Below are positions 14,783 through 23,330 of a DNA stretch of 26,813 nucleotides, one piece after another. The number at the start of each line of letters is the position of its first letter. Position 1 is the stretch's first letter. A model generated the notes under the pieces. That model was given only the letters and a program-made list of their open reading frames with translations. It did no database searches and had not been told where the DNA came from. A program made the translations under genes and the position numbers. Source of the stretch: JALCLA01 sp965653565 (GTDB taxonomy: Bacteria > Pseudomonadota > Gammaproteobacteria > Xanthomonadales > Xanthomonadaceae); the NCBI GenBank assembly GCA_965653565.1, contig CBFHAI010000066.1, positions 1-26,813 of the forward strand. The letters run 5' to 3'.

Positions 14783-15729
14783 GGTGTTTCGTCGGTGTGC
14801 AGCACGCGGCGCTCGCCGCTGGCGAGCGAAATATGTACGCATCGATTCCTTCCCCCTTGCTTGGCGGCGTACAACAGCCGATCCGCCTCTTCCAACATTT
14901 GACGCGGGTCGATCCCCACCCGCGGCACCACTTCGACCGCCCCGGCGCTCGCAGTGACGATATCCCCGGCACTCGACGCGCAATGCGCGATCGCCAGCGC
15001 GCGGATTCCCTGCAACATCCGCAACGCCTGCGCGGCGCCGTGTTCCCCTTGCCACAGCACAGCGAACTCTTCACCACCGTAACGCGCGGCCAGTTCGCCC
15101 GAGCGCGAGAAACTCGCTTCGATCGCGCGAGCCACGCGCCGCAGGCAGTCGTCGCCGGCGCCGTGGCCGTAATTGTCGTTGAATTGCTTGAAGTGATCCA
15201 CATCGACCAGCATCAGTGTCAGCGGCGTGCCGCTGCGCTGGGCGGCGCGCCAGCGCTGCTCGAGTTCCTCGTCGAAGCGCATGCGATTGGCGATGCCGGT
15301 GAGGCCATCGATCAGGGCGCGGCGTTCGAGCAGGTCGCGCTGGGTCTTGAGCTCGATGTGGGTGCGCACGCGGGCGCGCACGATCGCCGGCCGGATCGGT
15401 TTGGTCAGATAGTCGACCGCGCCCAGCATCAGGCCACGTTCTTCGTCGTCGATTTCGTCCATCGCGGTGACGAAGATCACCGGCACGTGCTGCGTCGCCG
15501 GTTCGCTTTTCAAGCGGCGCAGCAGTTCGAAACCGTCCATGCCGGGCATCACCACGTCGAGCAGGATCAGGTCGACCGGATGTGCAGTAGCCAGCTCCAG
15601 AGCGCGCGTGCCGTCGGTTGCGAAACGCACGTCATACTGCCCGCGCAGCGCGTCGGCCAGCACGTGGATATTGGCCGGCTCGTCGTCGACGATCAGGATG
15701 CGGCGCAGGCTCACAGGTTCGTGGTTCAT
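14779..15729 (-). CDS. Response regulator with GGDEF domain (diguanylate cyclase)
   Basis: The 316-residue protein has an N-terminal receiver (about 10-128; acidic pair DDE 15-17, phosphoacceptor Asp58 in LILLDVVMPGMDG, Lys110). A GGDEF domain follows (about 138-300): ALIDGLTGIANRMRFDEEL, the metal-binding VDVDHFKQFND, and active-site GGEEF at 218-222. It should make cyclic di-GMP from two GTP when phosphorylated. The inhibitory site, normally RxxD before GGEEF, reads RSGE, so product inhibition may be weakened. The ATG at 15729 overlaps the hybrid kinase stop (ATGA). The kinase's HPt domain is the natural phosphodonor. Confidence 0.93.
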   Translation of the reverse strand: MNHEPVSLRRILIVDDEPANIHVLADALRGQYDVRFATDGTRALELATAHPVDLILLDVVMPGMDGFELLRRLKSEPATQHVPVIFVTAMDEIDDEERGLMLGAVDYLTKPIRPAIVRARVRTHIELKTQRDLLERRALIDGLTGIANRMRFDEELEQRWRAAQRSGTPLTLMLVDVDHFKQFNDNYGHGAGDDCLRRVARAIEASFSRSGELAARYGGEEFAVLWQGEHGAAQALRMLQGIRALAIAHCASSAGDIVTASAGAVEVVPRVGIDPRQMLEEADRLLYAAKQGGRNRCVHISLASGERRVLHTDETP

Positions 15730-18602
15730 GGGCGGGGTTCCCCGGCGAGTTGGTCGACGAGGCTGCGCAGGGCCGCGGCGGCGGCGATGAAATCGAGGCG
15801 GTCGATGGCGCTGCCGATGCTGTCGAGGGTGGTGTCGTAGCCGTGGCCGGCGACGCACCTGCGCAGATTCTCGAAGTCGCGGCGCGCATCGAAACTCTGT
15901 TCGGTAAGCGCGCGTTCGAGCTCGGCAATCTCGGCTTGCGGCAGTTCGATCGGCGTGCGGATTTCGCTTTTCGCCGACGGCGAGGCGCCCGCCGCATGGA
16001 TCGACGGTGCCAACTCCTGCAGGGCCAGCCGCAGTTCGTCCACCGTCGCGGTTTCCGGCGCGTGGTTGCGCAATTGCGCTTCGATCGATGCGGCCGCCGC
16101 CGCGACGCGCGTCGCCGCCAAGGTAGCCGCCGCGCCCTTCAATGTGTGCGCGGTATCGAGCGCCGCCTGCCAATTCCCATCGGCGGCGAGCCGTGCGATG
16201 CGATCGGCGGCATCGGCATGACGCTCGTAAAGCTGCGTAACGAGCCGCCGCAACAGATCGGCATTGCGGCTCACGCGCGCCAACGCCTGCGCCACATCGA
16301 TACCGCGCAGATCGCACAAGGATTCGGCGACCTCATCGCGCACCTCCGTCACCGCGGCAGCCCCGGCCTCCCGGCTCTGATTTCCGATTCCCGACTCCCG
16401 ATTTCCGCCAACAGACACCGTCGGCAACCAGCGTGACAACACCCGCACCAGATCGGCCTCATCGATCGGCTTGGCCAGGTAATCGTCCATGCCGGCTTCG
16501 AGAAAACGCTGGCGATCGCTCGCCATCGCGTGCGCCGTGAGCGCCACCACCGGCATGTCGGCCAATCGCGCATCGGCCTTCAGCAGCCGCGTGGTTTCGA
16601 TGCCGTCCAGACCGGGCATCTGGATATCCATCAGCACCGCGTCGTAGCGGCGCGTGGCGCAGCGTTCGAGCGCCGCTTCGCCGCTTTCGGCGCATTCGAT
16701 CTCGAGGCCGGCCGCCAGCAGCAACTCACGTGCGACCTGCCGATTGATCTCGTTGTCTTCCACCACCAGCACCGAGGCGCCCGGCGCGAAACGCGGCAGC
16801 GCACCGGCGGCGACGCGCGGACGTTGCGCACGGAGATGACCGATCGCATCCATCGCCGCATCGAACAGCACCGATGGGCTGACCGGTTTCTGCAAGAAAA
16901 CATCGACGCCCGCCGCTTCGGCGGCCCGCATCAGTTCGTCGCTGGCATAGGCGGTCGCCATCACGATGCCGGGTGCACGACTGCCGCGCGAGGCGATCGC
17001 GCGCGCCGCGGCGACGCCATCCATGCCGGGCAGTTTCCAGTCGAGCACGACCAGATCGAAGGCCGCGCCGGGCGCATCGAACAATTGCATCGCGCGTTCG
17101 CCCGAGTCGGCCAGTTGCACGTCGAAACGCAGCGCTTCGAGCATGCTGCCGAACACCTCGCGCGTGGTGGGATGATCGTCCACCACCAGCGCGCGCAGCG
17201 ATTCGTTGAGCCGCGGCGAAACCAGCGCCGGCGCCGGCTGATCCGACAAGCGGAAGCGCGCGGTGAACCAGAACGTGCTGCCGCGGCCCGGGTCGCTTTG
17301 GGCGCCGATTTCGCCGCCCATCAGCTCCACCAGCCGTTTGCAGATCGCCAATCCGAGGCCGGCGCCGCCATGCCGCCGCGTACTCGATTCGTCGACCTGG
17401 GTGAAGGGATTGAACAGCCGCGCCAGATCGTCCGGCGCGATGCCGCTGCCAGTGTCGCTCACCGAGAATCGCAGCAGCGTCTCGCCGCCAGGATTCGCCG
17501 CCACTTCGCCGATTTCCACCAGCACGTAGCCGCGTTCGGTGAACTTGACGGCATTGGTGACGAGGTTCACCAGCACCTGCGTCAGCCGCACCGAATCGCC
17601 GACCAGCGAACGCGGCGTGTCGGGACGCACCGCGAACAGCACTTCGAGGCGCTTGTCGCGCGCGCGCTGGCCGACCACCGACGAGACATCCTGCAGTACT
17701 TCGTCGAGGCTGAAATCGTGACTGGCGACGACCAGTTTGCCGGCTTCGATGCGCGACAGATCGAGGATGTCCTCGATGATGCCGAGCAGCAATCGGGCCG
17801 ACGCGCCGAGCTGGTCGAGCAGGCCGCGCTGGCGCGCATCGAGGCCGGTTTTTCCGAGCAGCGTCGCCATGCCGAGCACCGCGTTCATCGGGGTGCGGAT
17901 TTCGTGGCTCATATTGGCGAGGAACTGGCTTTTGGCGCGGCTGGCGGCTTCCGCGTTGTCCTTCGCCAGCGCTACCTGCTCGGCCAGCGCACGCTCGGCG
18001 GCACGGCTGCGTTCGCGCTGTTCCTCGAGCTTGCCGACCAGTAACGCGAGCAACCCGCCGAGCACCGCCAGCACCAGCGCGACGAAGGCGCCCTGCAGAT
18101 AGAGCTGGCGGCGCACGTCGTCGGCGAGCCGCGAGAAGAATTCGCGGCCCACCGAAACATGCGCGATACCGAGCAATTCACCGCTGTCGGGCGCGTACAT
18201 CGGCACGTCGACGTCGAAGGTTTCGCCGGCGACTTCGGCGTCGGCGATGCGATCGAGACTGCCGGGTTCGGCGTCCACCACGTCGTAGTCGAATTCCAGA
18301 CCGATGCCGGCGAAATACGGCGCTTCGGTGCGCGCATCGCGCAGCAGCAGCAATTCGTCGAGCGCGCGATCGATGCGCGCCGTGCGCAGCGCCGGATCGC
18401 CTTCGGAAACCGCCTGCGACAACAGCGCCGATTGCGACTGCGCCAGGATCTGCGCCTGCTGGCCGGCTTCGTGTTCGAGCCGCGGCGCCAGCGCGGCGTT
18501 CCAATACACGAACAAGGCCGCCTCGAAAATGATCAGCAAGGTCGCGAAGGTGCCGGCCACCACCCAGCCGAGGCGACGCGGCAGCACGAAGGCTGCGCTC
18601 AC
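15726..18602 (-). CDS. Membrane hybrid histidine kinase with two receivers and HPt
   Basis: The 958-residue protein has this order: membrane helix (about 12-34), periplasmic sensor (about 35-165), helix (about 170-190), HisKA with His233 in MSHEIRTPMN, HATPase (NLVTNAVKF about 346, SDTGSGI about 382, GGAGLGLAI about 412). Receiver 1 has Asp521 in LVVLDWKLPGMDG, and receiver 2 has Asp659 in AVLMDIQMPGLDG. An HPt domain has His819 in AHTLKGAAATL. All phosphotransfer residues are present, so a full relay to the downstream cyclase is expected. The GTG start overlaps the YfiR-like stop (GTGA). The linker between receiver 2 and HPt (about 733-745) is encoded by a dispersed repeat. The sensor ligand is unknown and may be the YfiR-like protein. 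Confidence 0.93.
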   Translation of the reverse strand: MSAAFVLPRRLGWVVAGTFATLLIIFEAALFVYWNAALAPRLEHEAGQQAQILAQSQSALLSQAVSEGDPALRTARIDRALDELLLLRDARTEAPYFAGIGLEFDYDVVDAEPGSLDRIADAEVAGETFDVDVPMYAPDSGELLGIAHVSVGREFFSRLADDVRRQLYLQGAFVALVLAVLGGLLALLVGKLEEQRERSRAAERALAEQVALAKDNAEAASRAKSQFLANMSHEIRTPMNAVLGMATLLGKTGLDARQRGLLDQLGASARLLLGIIEDILDLSRIEAGKLVVASHDFSLDEVLQDVSSVVGQRARDKRLEVLFAVRPDTPRSLVGDSVRLTQVLVNLVTNAVKFTERGYVLVEIGEVAANPGGETLLRFSVSDTGSGIAPDDLARLFNPFTQVDESSTRRHGGAGLGLAICKRLVELMGGEIGAQSDPGRGSTFWFTARFRLSDQPAPALVSPRLNESLRALVVDDHPTTREVFGSMLEALRFDVQLADSGERAMQLFDAPGAAFDLVVLDWKLPGMDGVAAARAIASRGSRAPGIVMATAYASDELMRAAEAAGVDVFLQKPVSPSVLFDAAMDAIGHLRAQRPRVAAGALPRFAPGASVLVVEDNEINRQVARELLLAAGLEIECAESGEAALERCATRRYDAVLMDIQMPGLDGIETTRLLKADARLADMPVVALTAHAMASDRQRFLEAGMDDYLAKPIDEADLVRVLSRWLPTVSVGGNRESGIGNQSREAGAAAVTEVRDEVAESLCDLRGIDVAQALARVSRNADLLRRLVTQLYERHADAADRIARLAADGNWQAALDTAHTLKGAAATLAATRVAAAAASIEAQLRNHAPETATVDELRLALQELAPSIHAAGASPSAKSEIRTPIELPQAEIAELERALTEQSFDARRDFENLRRCVAGHGYDTTLDSIGSAIDRLDFIAAAAALRSLVDQLAGEPRP
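16369..16412 (-). repeat. Dispersed GGGAATC/GGGAGTC repeat inside the hybrid kinase gene
   Basis: Read on the minus strand this stretch runs GGCGGAAATCGGGAGTCGGG and continues AATCGGAAATC. It is the same kind of unit as at 8456-8480 and 8619-8640. It is in frame and encodes GNRESGIGNQSRE (residues 733-745), a polar linker between receiver 2 and the HPt domain. It probably inserted or expanded in a tolerant linker without breaking the gene. Confidence 0.7.
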
Positions 18603-19207
18603 CGATGCACCTTGGCCACTTTCATGAAGAGCGGCTTGAGCTGCACGCCCGAGGCGCGCAGCGTGGCGAGATTGACGTAGGGCTGCACCTCGGCCTCGAT
18701 CGACAACCCGCCGGTGACGCCGCGTTCGACGTCGCCTTCGAACGGCGAATACACGATGACGTGATTGGCGATGCCCCAGGCGATCAGTTGCTCGAGTTCG
18801 GCGTCGCTCGGACGCGTGGCCAGGAAGATGCCGGCCGGCGGCGAGACGAGCACCGCGCCGGCCTCCGGCAGCACCGCGCTCGCGGTCACCTGCAGCGGCA
18901 TGCCGCGCAGGTTGGCCTTGGCGGCCGGCGCGATCAGCGCGGCGATTTCGCTGCCGAGTTTGGGGTCGGCGGTGTAGAGCAGCACCTGCAGGCGGCCGTC
19001 GGCATCGAGATGTTTTTCCAGCGCCGTGTCGGCCGCCAGCATGCCGCGGAACAGGCGCGCGCCGGTGCGCACGCGGCGCTCGTCGTAACTGTCGGCCTGC
19101 ACCGTGGCGGCCGCCATCGACAGGGTGAGCACGCAGGCGCCCAGCAGCGCCACGAGGCGCCGCGCCTGACGCAACACTGGCAGGACCGGCTTCACGGTGG
19201 GCATCAT
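18599..19207 (-). CDS. YfiR-like periplasmic signalling protein
   Basis: The 202-residue protein has a signal peptide (about 1-38, cleaved near VQA-DS). The mature domain has an alternating alpha/beta pattern: GARLFRGMLAAD (49-60), GRLQVLLYTAD (71-81), LRGMPLQVTASAVL (100-113), GIFLATRPS (126-134). A well-conserved-looking end reads HVIVYSPFEGDVERGVTGGL and VQLKPLFMKVAKVH. The early and middle parts recall the DUF4154/YfiR family, whose Pseudomonas member restrains a membrane diguanylate cyclase. The assignment is by pattern, so the function is inferred. Two adjacent ATGs (19207, 19204) are possible starts, and neither has a strong ribosome site. It is the first gene of the operon. Confidence 0.65.
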   Translation of the reverse strand: MMPTVKPVLPVLRQARRLVALLGACVLTLSMAAATVQADSYDERRVRTGARLFRGMLAADTALEKHLDADGRLQVLLYTADPKLGSEIAALIAPAAKANLRGMPLQVTASAVLPEAGAVLVSPPAGIFLATRPSDAELEQLIAWGIANHVIVYSPFEGDVERGVTGGLSIEAEVQPYVNLATLRASGVQLKPLFMKVAKVHR

Positions 19208-19246
19208 CGGGCAGAATCGTGCAGGAATTGCGGAGAGCCCCGACCC

Positions 19247-19951
19247 ATGTCCCACCCGTCCGCAGGCGCGCCGCCCTGCGTCCTGATCGTCGAGGATGAG
19301 CCCACGCTGGCCCTGCTGCTGGCCGAGTCGCTGCGCGCCGACGGCTTCGCCACGCAGGTGCTCGAACGCGGCGACGAAGTGGTGGCGCGCGTGCGCGCCG
19401 CGCCGCCGGCGGCGATCCTGCTCGACCTGAACCTGCCCGGCCGCAACGGCCTGGACGTCTGCCGCGAGCTGCGCACCTTCAGCACCGTGCCGCTGATCAT
19501 GATCACCGGCCGGGTCGAGGAGATCGACCGCCTGCTCGGCCTCGAACTGGGCGCCGACGACTACATCTGCAAGCCCTTCACGCCGCGCGAAGTGGTGGCG
19601 CGCGTGCGCGCCCTGCTGCGGCGCGCCAACGAATGGCAGGCCGGCCGCGCCAATGCCGCGGCCGCCGGGCTCAAACTCGACGACGCGCGTTTCGAAGCGC
19701 ATTACCGCGGCGTGCCGCTCGACCTGACGCCGGTCGAATACCGTCTGCTCAAGGCGCTCGGCGAGCGGCCCGGGCATGTGCTGTCGCGCAATCGCCTGCT
19801 CGACGCGATCTACGTCGACCACCGCGTGGTGAGCGACCGCACCGTCGACAGCCACGTCAAGAATCTACGCCGCAAGCTGGCGCAAGCCGGCGATGGGGTC
19901 GATCCGATCGAGTCGGTGTACGGCATGGGATACAAATTCCTGCAGCCGTAA
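19247..19951 (+). CDS. OmpR/PhoB-family response regulator (BaeR-like)
   Basis: The 234-residue protein has a receiver (about 10-125; EDE 16-18, Asp60 in AILLDLNLPGRNG, Lys109 in ADDYICKPF). A winged-helix DNA-binding domain follows (about 140-232), with LDLTPVEYRLLKALGERPGH, SRNRLLDAIY and DRTVDSHVKNLRRKL. The sequence is closest in feel to BaeR, an envelope-stress regulator, but the symbol is not safe. There is no kinase gene next to it in the same direction. It is divergent from the YfiR-like operon, with only 39 bases between start codons, and is a candidate regulator of that operon or alternative relay target (inference). Confidence 0.9.
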   Translation: MSHPSAGAPPCVLIVEDEPTLALLLAESLRADGFATQVLERGDEVVARVRAAPPAAILLDLNLPGRNGLDVCRELRTFSTVPLIMITGRVEEIDRLLGLELGADDYICKPFTPREVVARVRALLRRANEWQAGRANAAAAGLKLDDARFEAHYRGVPLDLTPVEYRLLKALGERPGHVLSRNRLLDAIYVDHRVVSDRTVDSHVKNLRRKLAQAGDGVDPIESVYGMGYKFLQP

Positions 19952-20065
19952 GTGGCGCCGGTCCGGATCGATCCGCCAACTGCGGGATAACCGCGAATTT
20001 CCTGCACCGTCGCTCCACAATCGCCGCCTAGCCTTGGTTGCGTCGCCAACACACGGAGCGCTGCC

Positions 20066-20491
20066 ATGGAAATCCTCGTTCTCGCCGCCCTCGGTTCCTG
20101 CGCCGCCGCCGCGCTGGTTTTCATGCGGCAACGGCCGCACGCCCGCCAACCGCAACTGGCCGCCGCACCGCGCCGCATCATCAACCCGAGCCGCGCCGGC
20201 CGCCCCGAGGTGCACGCCTGGTTGCTGCGCGCCTCGCCCGATTGCGAGCTGACCTATTCGATGCTGCACAACCGCCGCTACAGCACCGAGGCCGCGCCGC
20301 CGCTGCCGACCATCGGCTGCCGCCTCACCGAATGCCGCTGCCACTACGAAGCGATCCTCGAAACCCGCCACGTCGAGCGCCGCGAACGCAGCGACCGCCG
20401 CGCCGAACTGCGCTTCGAAGCCAGCGACGACCGCCGCGGCCGCGCGCAACGCCGCCAGCGCGATGGCTGGGCCGCGGCTTCGCTCCGCTAG
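20066..20491 (+). CDS. Small membrane-anchored hypothetical protein, Cys- and Arg-rich
   Basis: The 141-residue protein has a single N-terminal membrane helix (MEILVLAALGSCAAAALVFM). A soluble part follows with a Cys group IGCRLTECRCHYEAILETRH (Cys85, Cys90, Cys92; Cys60 further upstream). The C-terminus is strongly charged and Arg-rich (ERRERSDRRAELRF, DDRRGRAQRRQRDGW). The C-x4-C-x-C spacing could bind a metal. I recall similar proteins in Xanthomonadales, with a C-xx-C-C-Y then RR-rich tail, without a known role. It lies 114 bases downstream of the BaeR-like gene in the same direction; shared transcription is possible. Confidence 0.68.
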   Translation: MEILVLAALGSCAAAALVFMRQRPHARQPQLAAAPRRIINPSRAGRPEVHAWLLRASPDCELTYSMLHNRRYSTEAAPPLPTIGCRLTECRCHYEAILETRHVERRERSDRRAELRFEASDDRRGRAQRRQRDGWAAASLR

Positions 20492-20540
20492 CCTGCGAAG
20501 CCGCGAAAGGACATAGAGGAACAGAAAAAGTTCTTTGCGT

Positions 20541-20640
20541 CCTTTCTTTTCCTTTGCGTCCTTTGCGTCCTTCTCTAAAGCTCGCTAGTGACGAGGCCGC
20601 ACAAAAGCGGGACGCGAAGGACGCAAAGGAAAAAGAAAGG
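20541..20640. repeat. Long inverted repeat element A (GGACGCAAAGG type)
   Basis: The left arm 20541-20570 (CCTTTCTTTTCCTTTGCGTC and on) and right arm 20610-20640 are reverse complements over 30-31 bases with one mismatch and one extra base. The loop is 39 bases. The right arm carries AGCGGGACGC at its start, as in element B at 23120. It lies between the small Cys protein and the Nudix gene and could form a very stable RNA or DNA hairpin. Confidence 0.85.
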
Positions 20641-20726
20641 ATGCCGAGAAGAGCAGTTTCGGGGATGAAGCCGCCGCATTCGGAGCGCCTTCGCGAGGCG
20701 CGAACGCGTGCTAGTCTCCGCGCGCC

Positions 20727-21215
20727 ATGCCCTACACGCCCATCCTCGCCACCCTCGGCTACGTCCTTTCGTCCGATCGCCGCAGCGTGCTGCTGGTGCA
20801 TCGCAATGCGCGTCCGGGGGATATGCATCTGGGCAAATACAACGGCCTGGGCGGCAAGATGGAGCGCGACGAAGACGCCGCTACCTGCATGCGGCGCGAG
20901 TTGCGCGAAGAGGCCGGCATCGAAGTCACCGCGATGCAATTGCGCGGCACCTTGAGCTGGCCGGGTTTCGGCAAGAACGGCGAAGACTGGCTCGGTTTCC
21001 TGTTCGTCATCACCGGCTACGAAGGCACGCCGCCGGCGTCGAATGCCGAAGGTTCGCTCGAATGGATCGAGATCGAACGCATCGCCGACCTGCCGTTGTG
21101 GGAAGGCGATCGGCATTTCCTGCCACTGGTATTCGATGCCGATCCGCGGCCTTTCCACGGCGTGATGCCGTATCGCGGCGGCCGCATGCTGAGCTGGAAT
21201 TACTCGCGGCTGTAG
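20727..21215 (+). CDS. Nudix hydrolase, MutT/8-oxo-dGTPase-like
   Basis: The 162-residue protein has a complete Nudix box, GKMERDEDAATCMRRELREEAGI (about 43-65), with the REL-EEAG metal-binding core. The family hydrolyses nucleoside diphosphates linked to X. The start (LATLGYVLSSDRRSVLLVHR) and the short C-terminus (PLWEGDRHFLPLVFDADPRPFHG) resemble 8-oxo-dGTP diphosphatases of the MTH1/MutT kind, which clean oxidised nucleotides; substrate choice is inferred. The ATG at 20727 lacks a clear ribosome site (upstream CTCCGCGCGCC). It lies 64 bases before the helicase gene, and both sit between the two inverted-repeat elements. Confidence 0.87.
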   Translation: MPYTPILATLGYVLSSDRRSVLLVHRNARPGDMHLGKYNGLGGKMERDEDAATCMRRELREEAGIEVTAMQLRGTLSWPGFGKNGEDWLGFLFVITGYEGTPPASNAEGSLEWIEIERIADLPLWEGDRHFLPLVFDADPRPFHGVMPYRGGRMLSWNYSRL

Positions 21216-21267
21216 CCGGCCGGGCCGGTCGACGTGCGTTTTTTCCCATCGCGACGGCACTTTGGCG

Positions 21268-21273
21268 GATAAT
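21268..21273 (+). promoter_or_regulatory. Candidate -10 element of deaD (GATAAT), possibly leaderless
   Basis: GATAAT ends 6 bases before the ATG at 21280. If it is used, transcription would start at or about the A of the start codon. No Shine-Dalgarno sequence lies at a useful distance; CGGGGT abuts the ATG. No clear -35 hexamer is seen. Low confidence. Confidence 0.35.
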
Positions 21274-21279
21274 CGGGGT

Positions 21280-23100
<1,821 letters not shown>

Positions 23101-23119
23101 CGAGTCAGTCCAGGAAAAA

Positions 23120-23261
23120 AGCGGGACGCAAAGGACGCAAAGACAAGAGAAAGTACGCAAAGATTTTTTGATTTCTTTGCCTTTCTCTTCACCTGTTCAT
23201 TTCTTTTGTTTTTTCTTTCTTTGCGTTCCTTTCCTTTCCTTTGCGTCCTTTGCGTCCCGCT
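23120..23261. repeat. Long inverted repeat element B (GGACGCAAAGG type)
   Basis: The arms 23120-23142 and 23239-23261 are perfect 23-base reverse complements built on GCGGGACGCAAAGGACGCAA. The loop is 96 bases, itself T-rich, and contains a smaller stem (GCAAAGA at 23157-23163 with TCTTTGC at 23174-23180). The element shares its arm sequence with element A at 20541-20640. It follows the helicase stop by 19 bases and could end or protect that transcript. It occupies most of the gap before the convergent kinase gene. Confidence 0.88.
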
Positions 23262-23330
23262 CTGAAAATTAGGGACAGAAGCGCAATATTTCTCGGTCGC
23301 CCGCTGGCCTCCCCACCGCGCTGAGCCCGT

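Noticed and set aside
12800..14902. 700-codon plus-strand open frame antisense to the receptor gene
   Set aside because: The translation is His/Arg/Asp-rich without domain patterns and mirrors the receptor codons; the minus-strand reading has a full TonB-type plug and barrel.
16530..18044. 504-codon plus-strand open frame antisense to the hybrid kinase
   Set aside because: It is rich in Arg/His/Gln with no start context; the minus strand shows complete kinase, receiver and HPt motifs.
23120..23261. GGACGCAAAGG repeats considered as CRISPR or tandem repeat array
   Set aside because: There are only two arms in inverted orientation, which fits a hairpin element and not an array.
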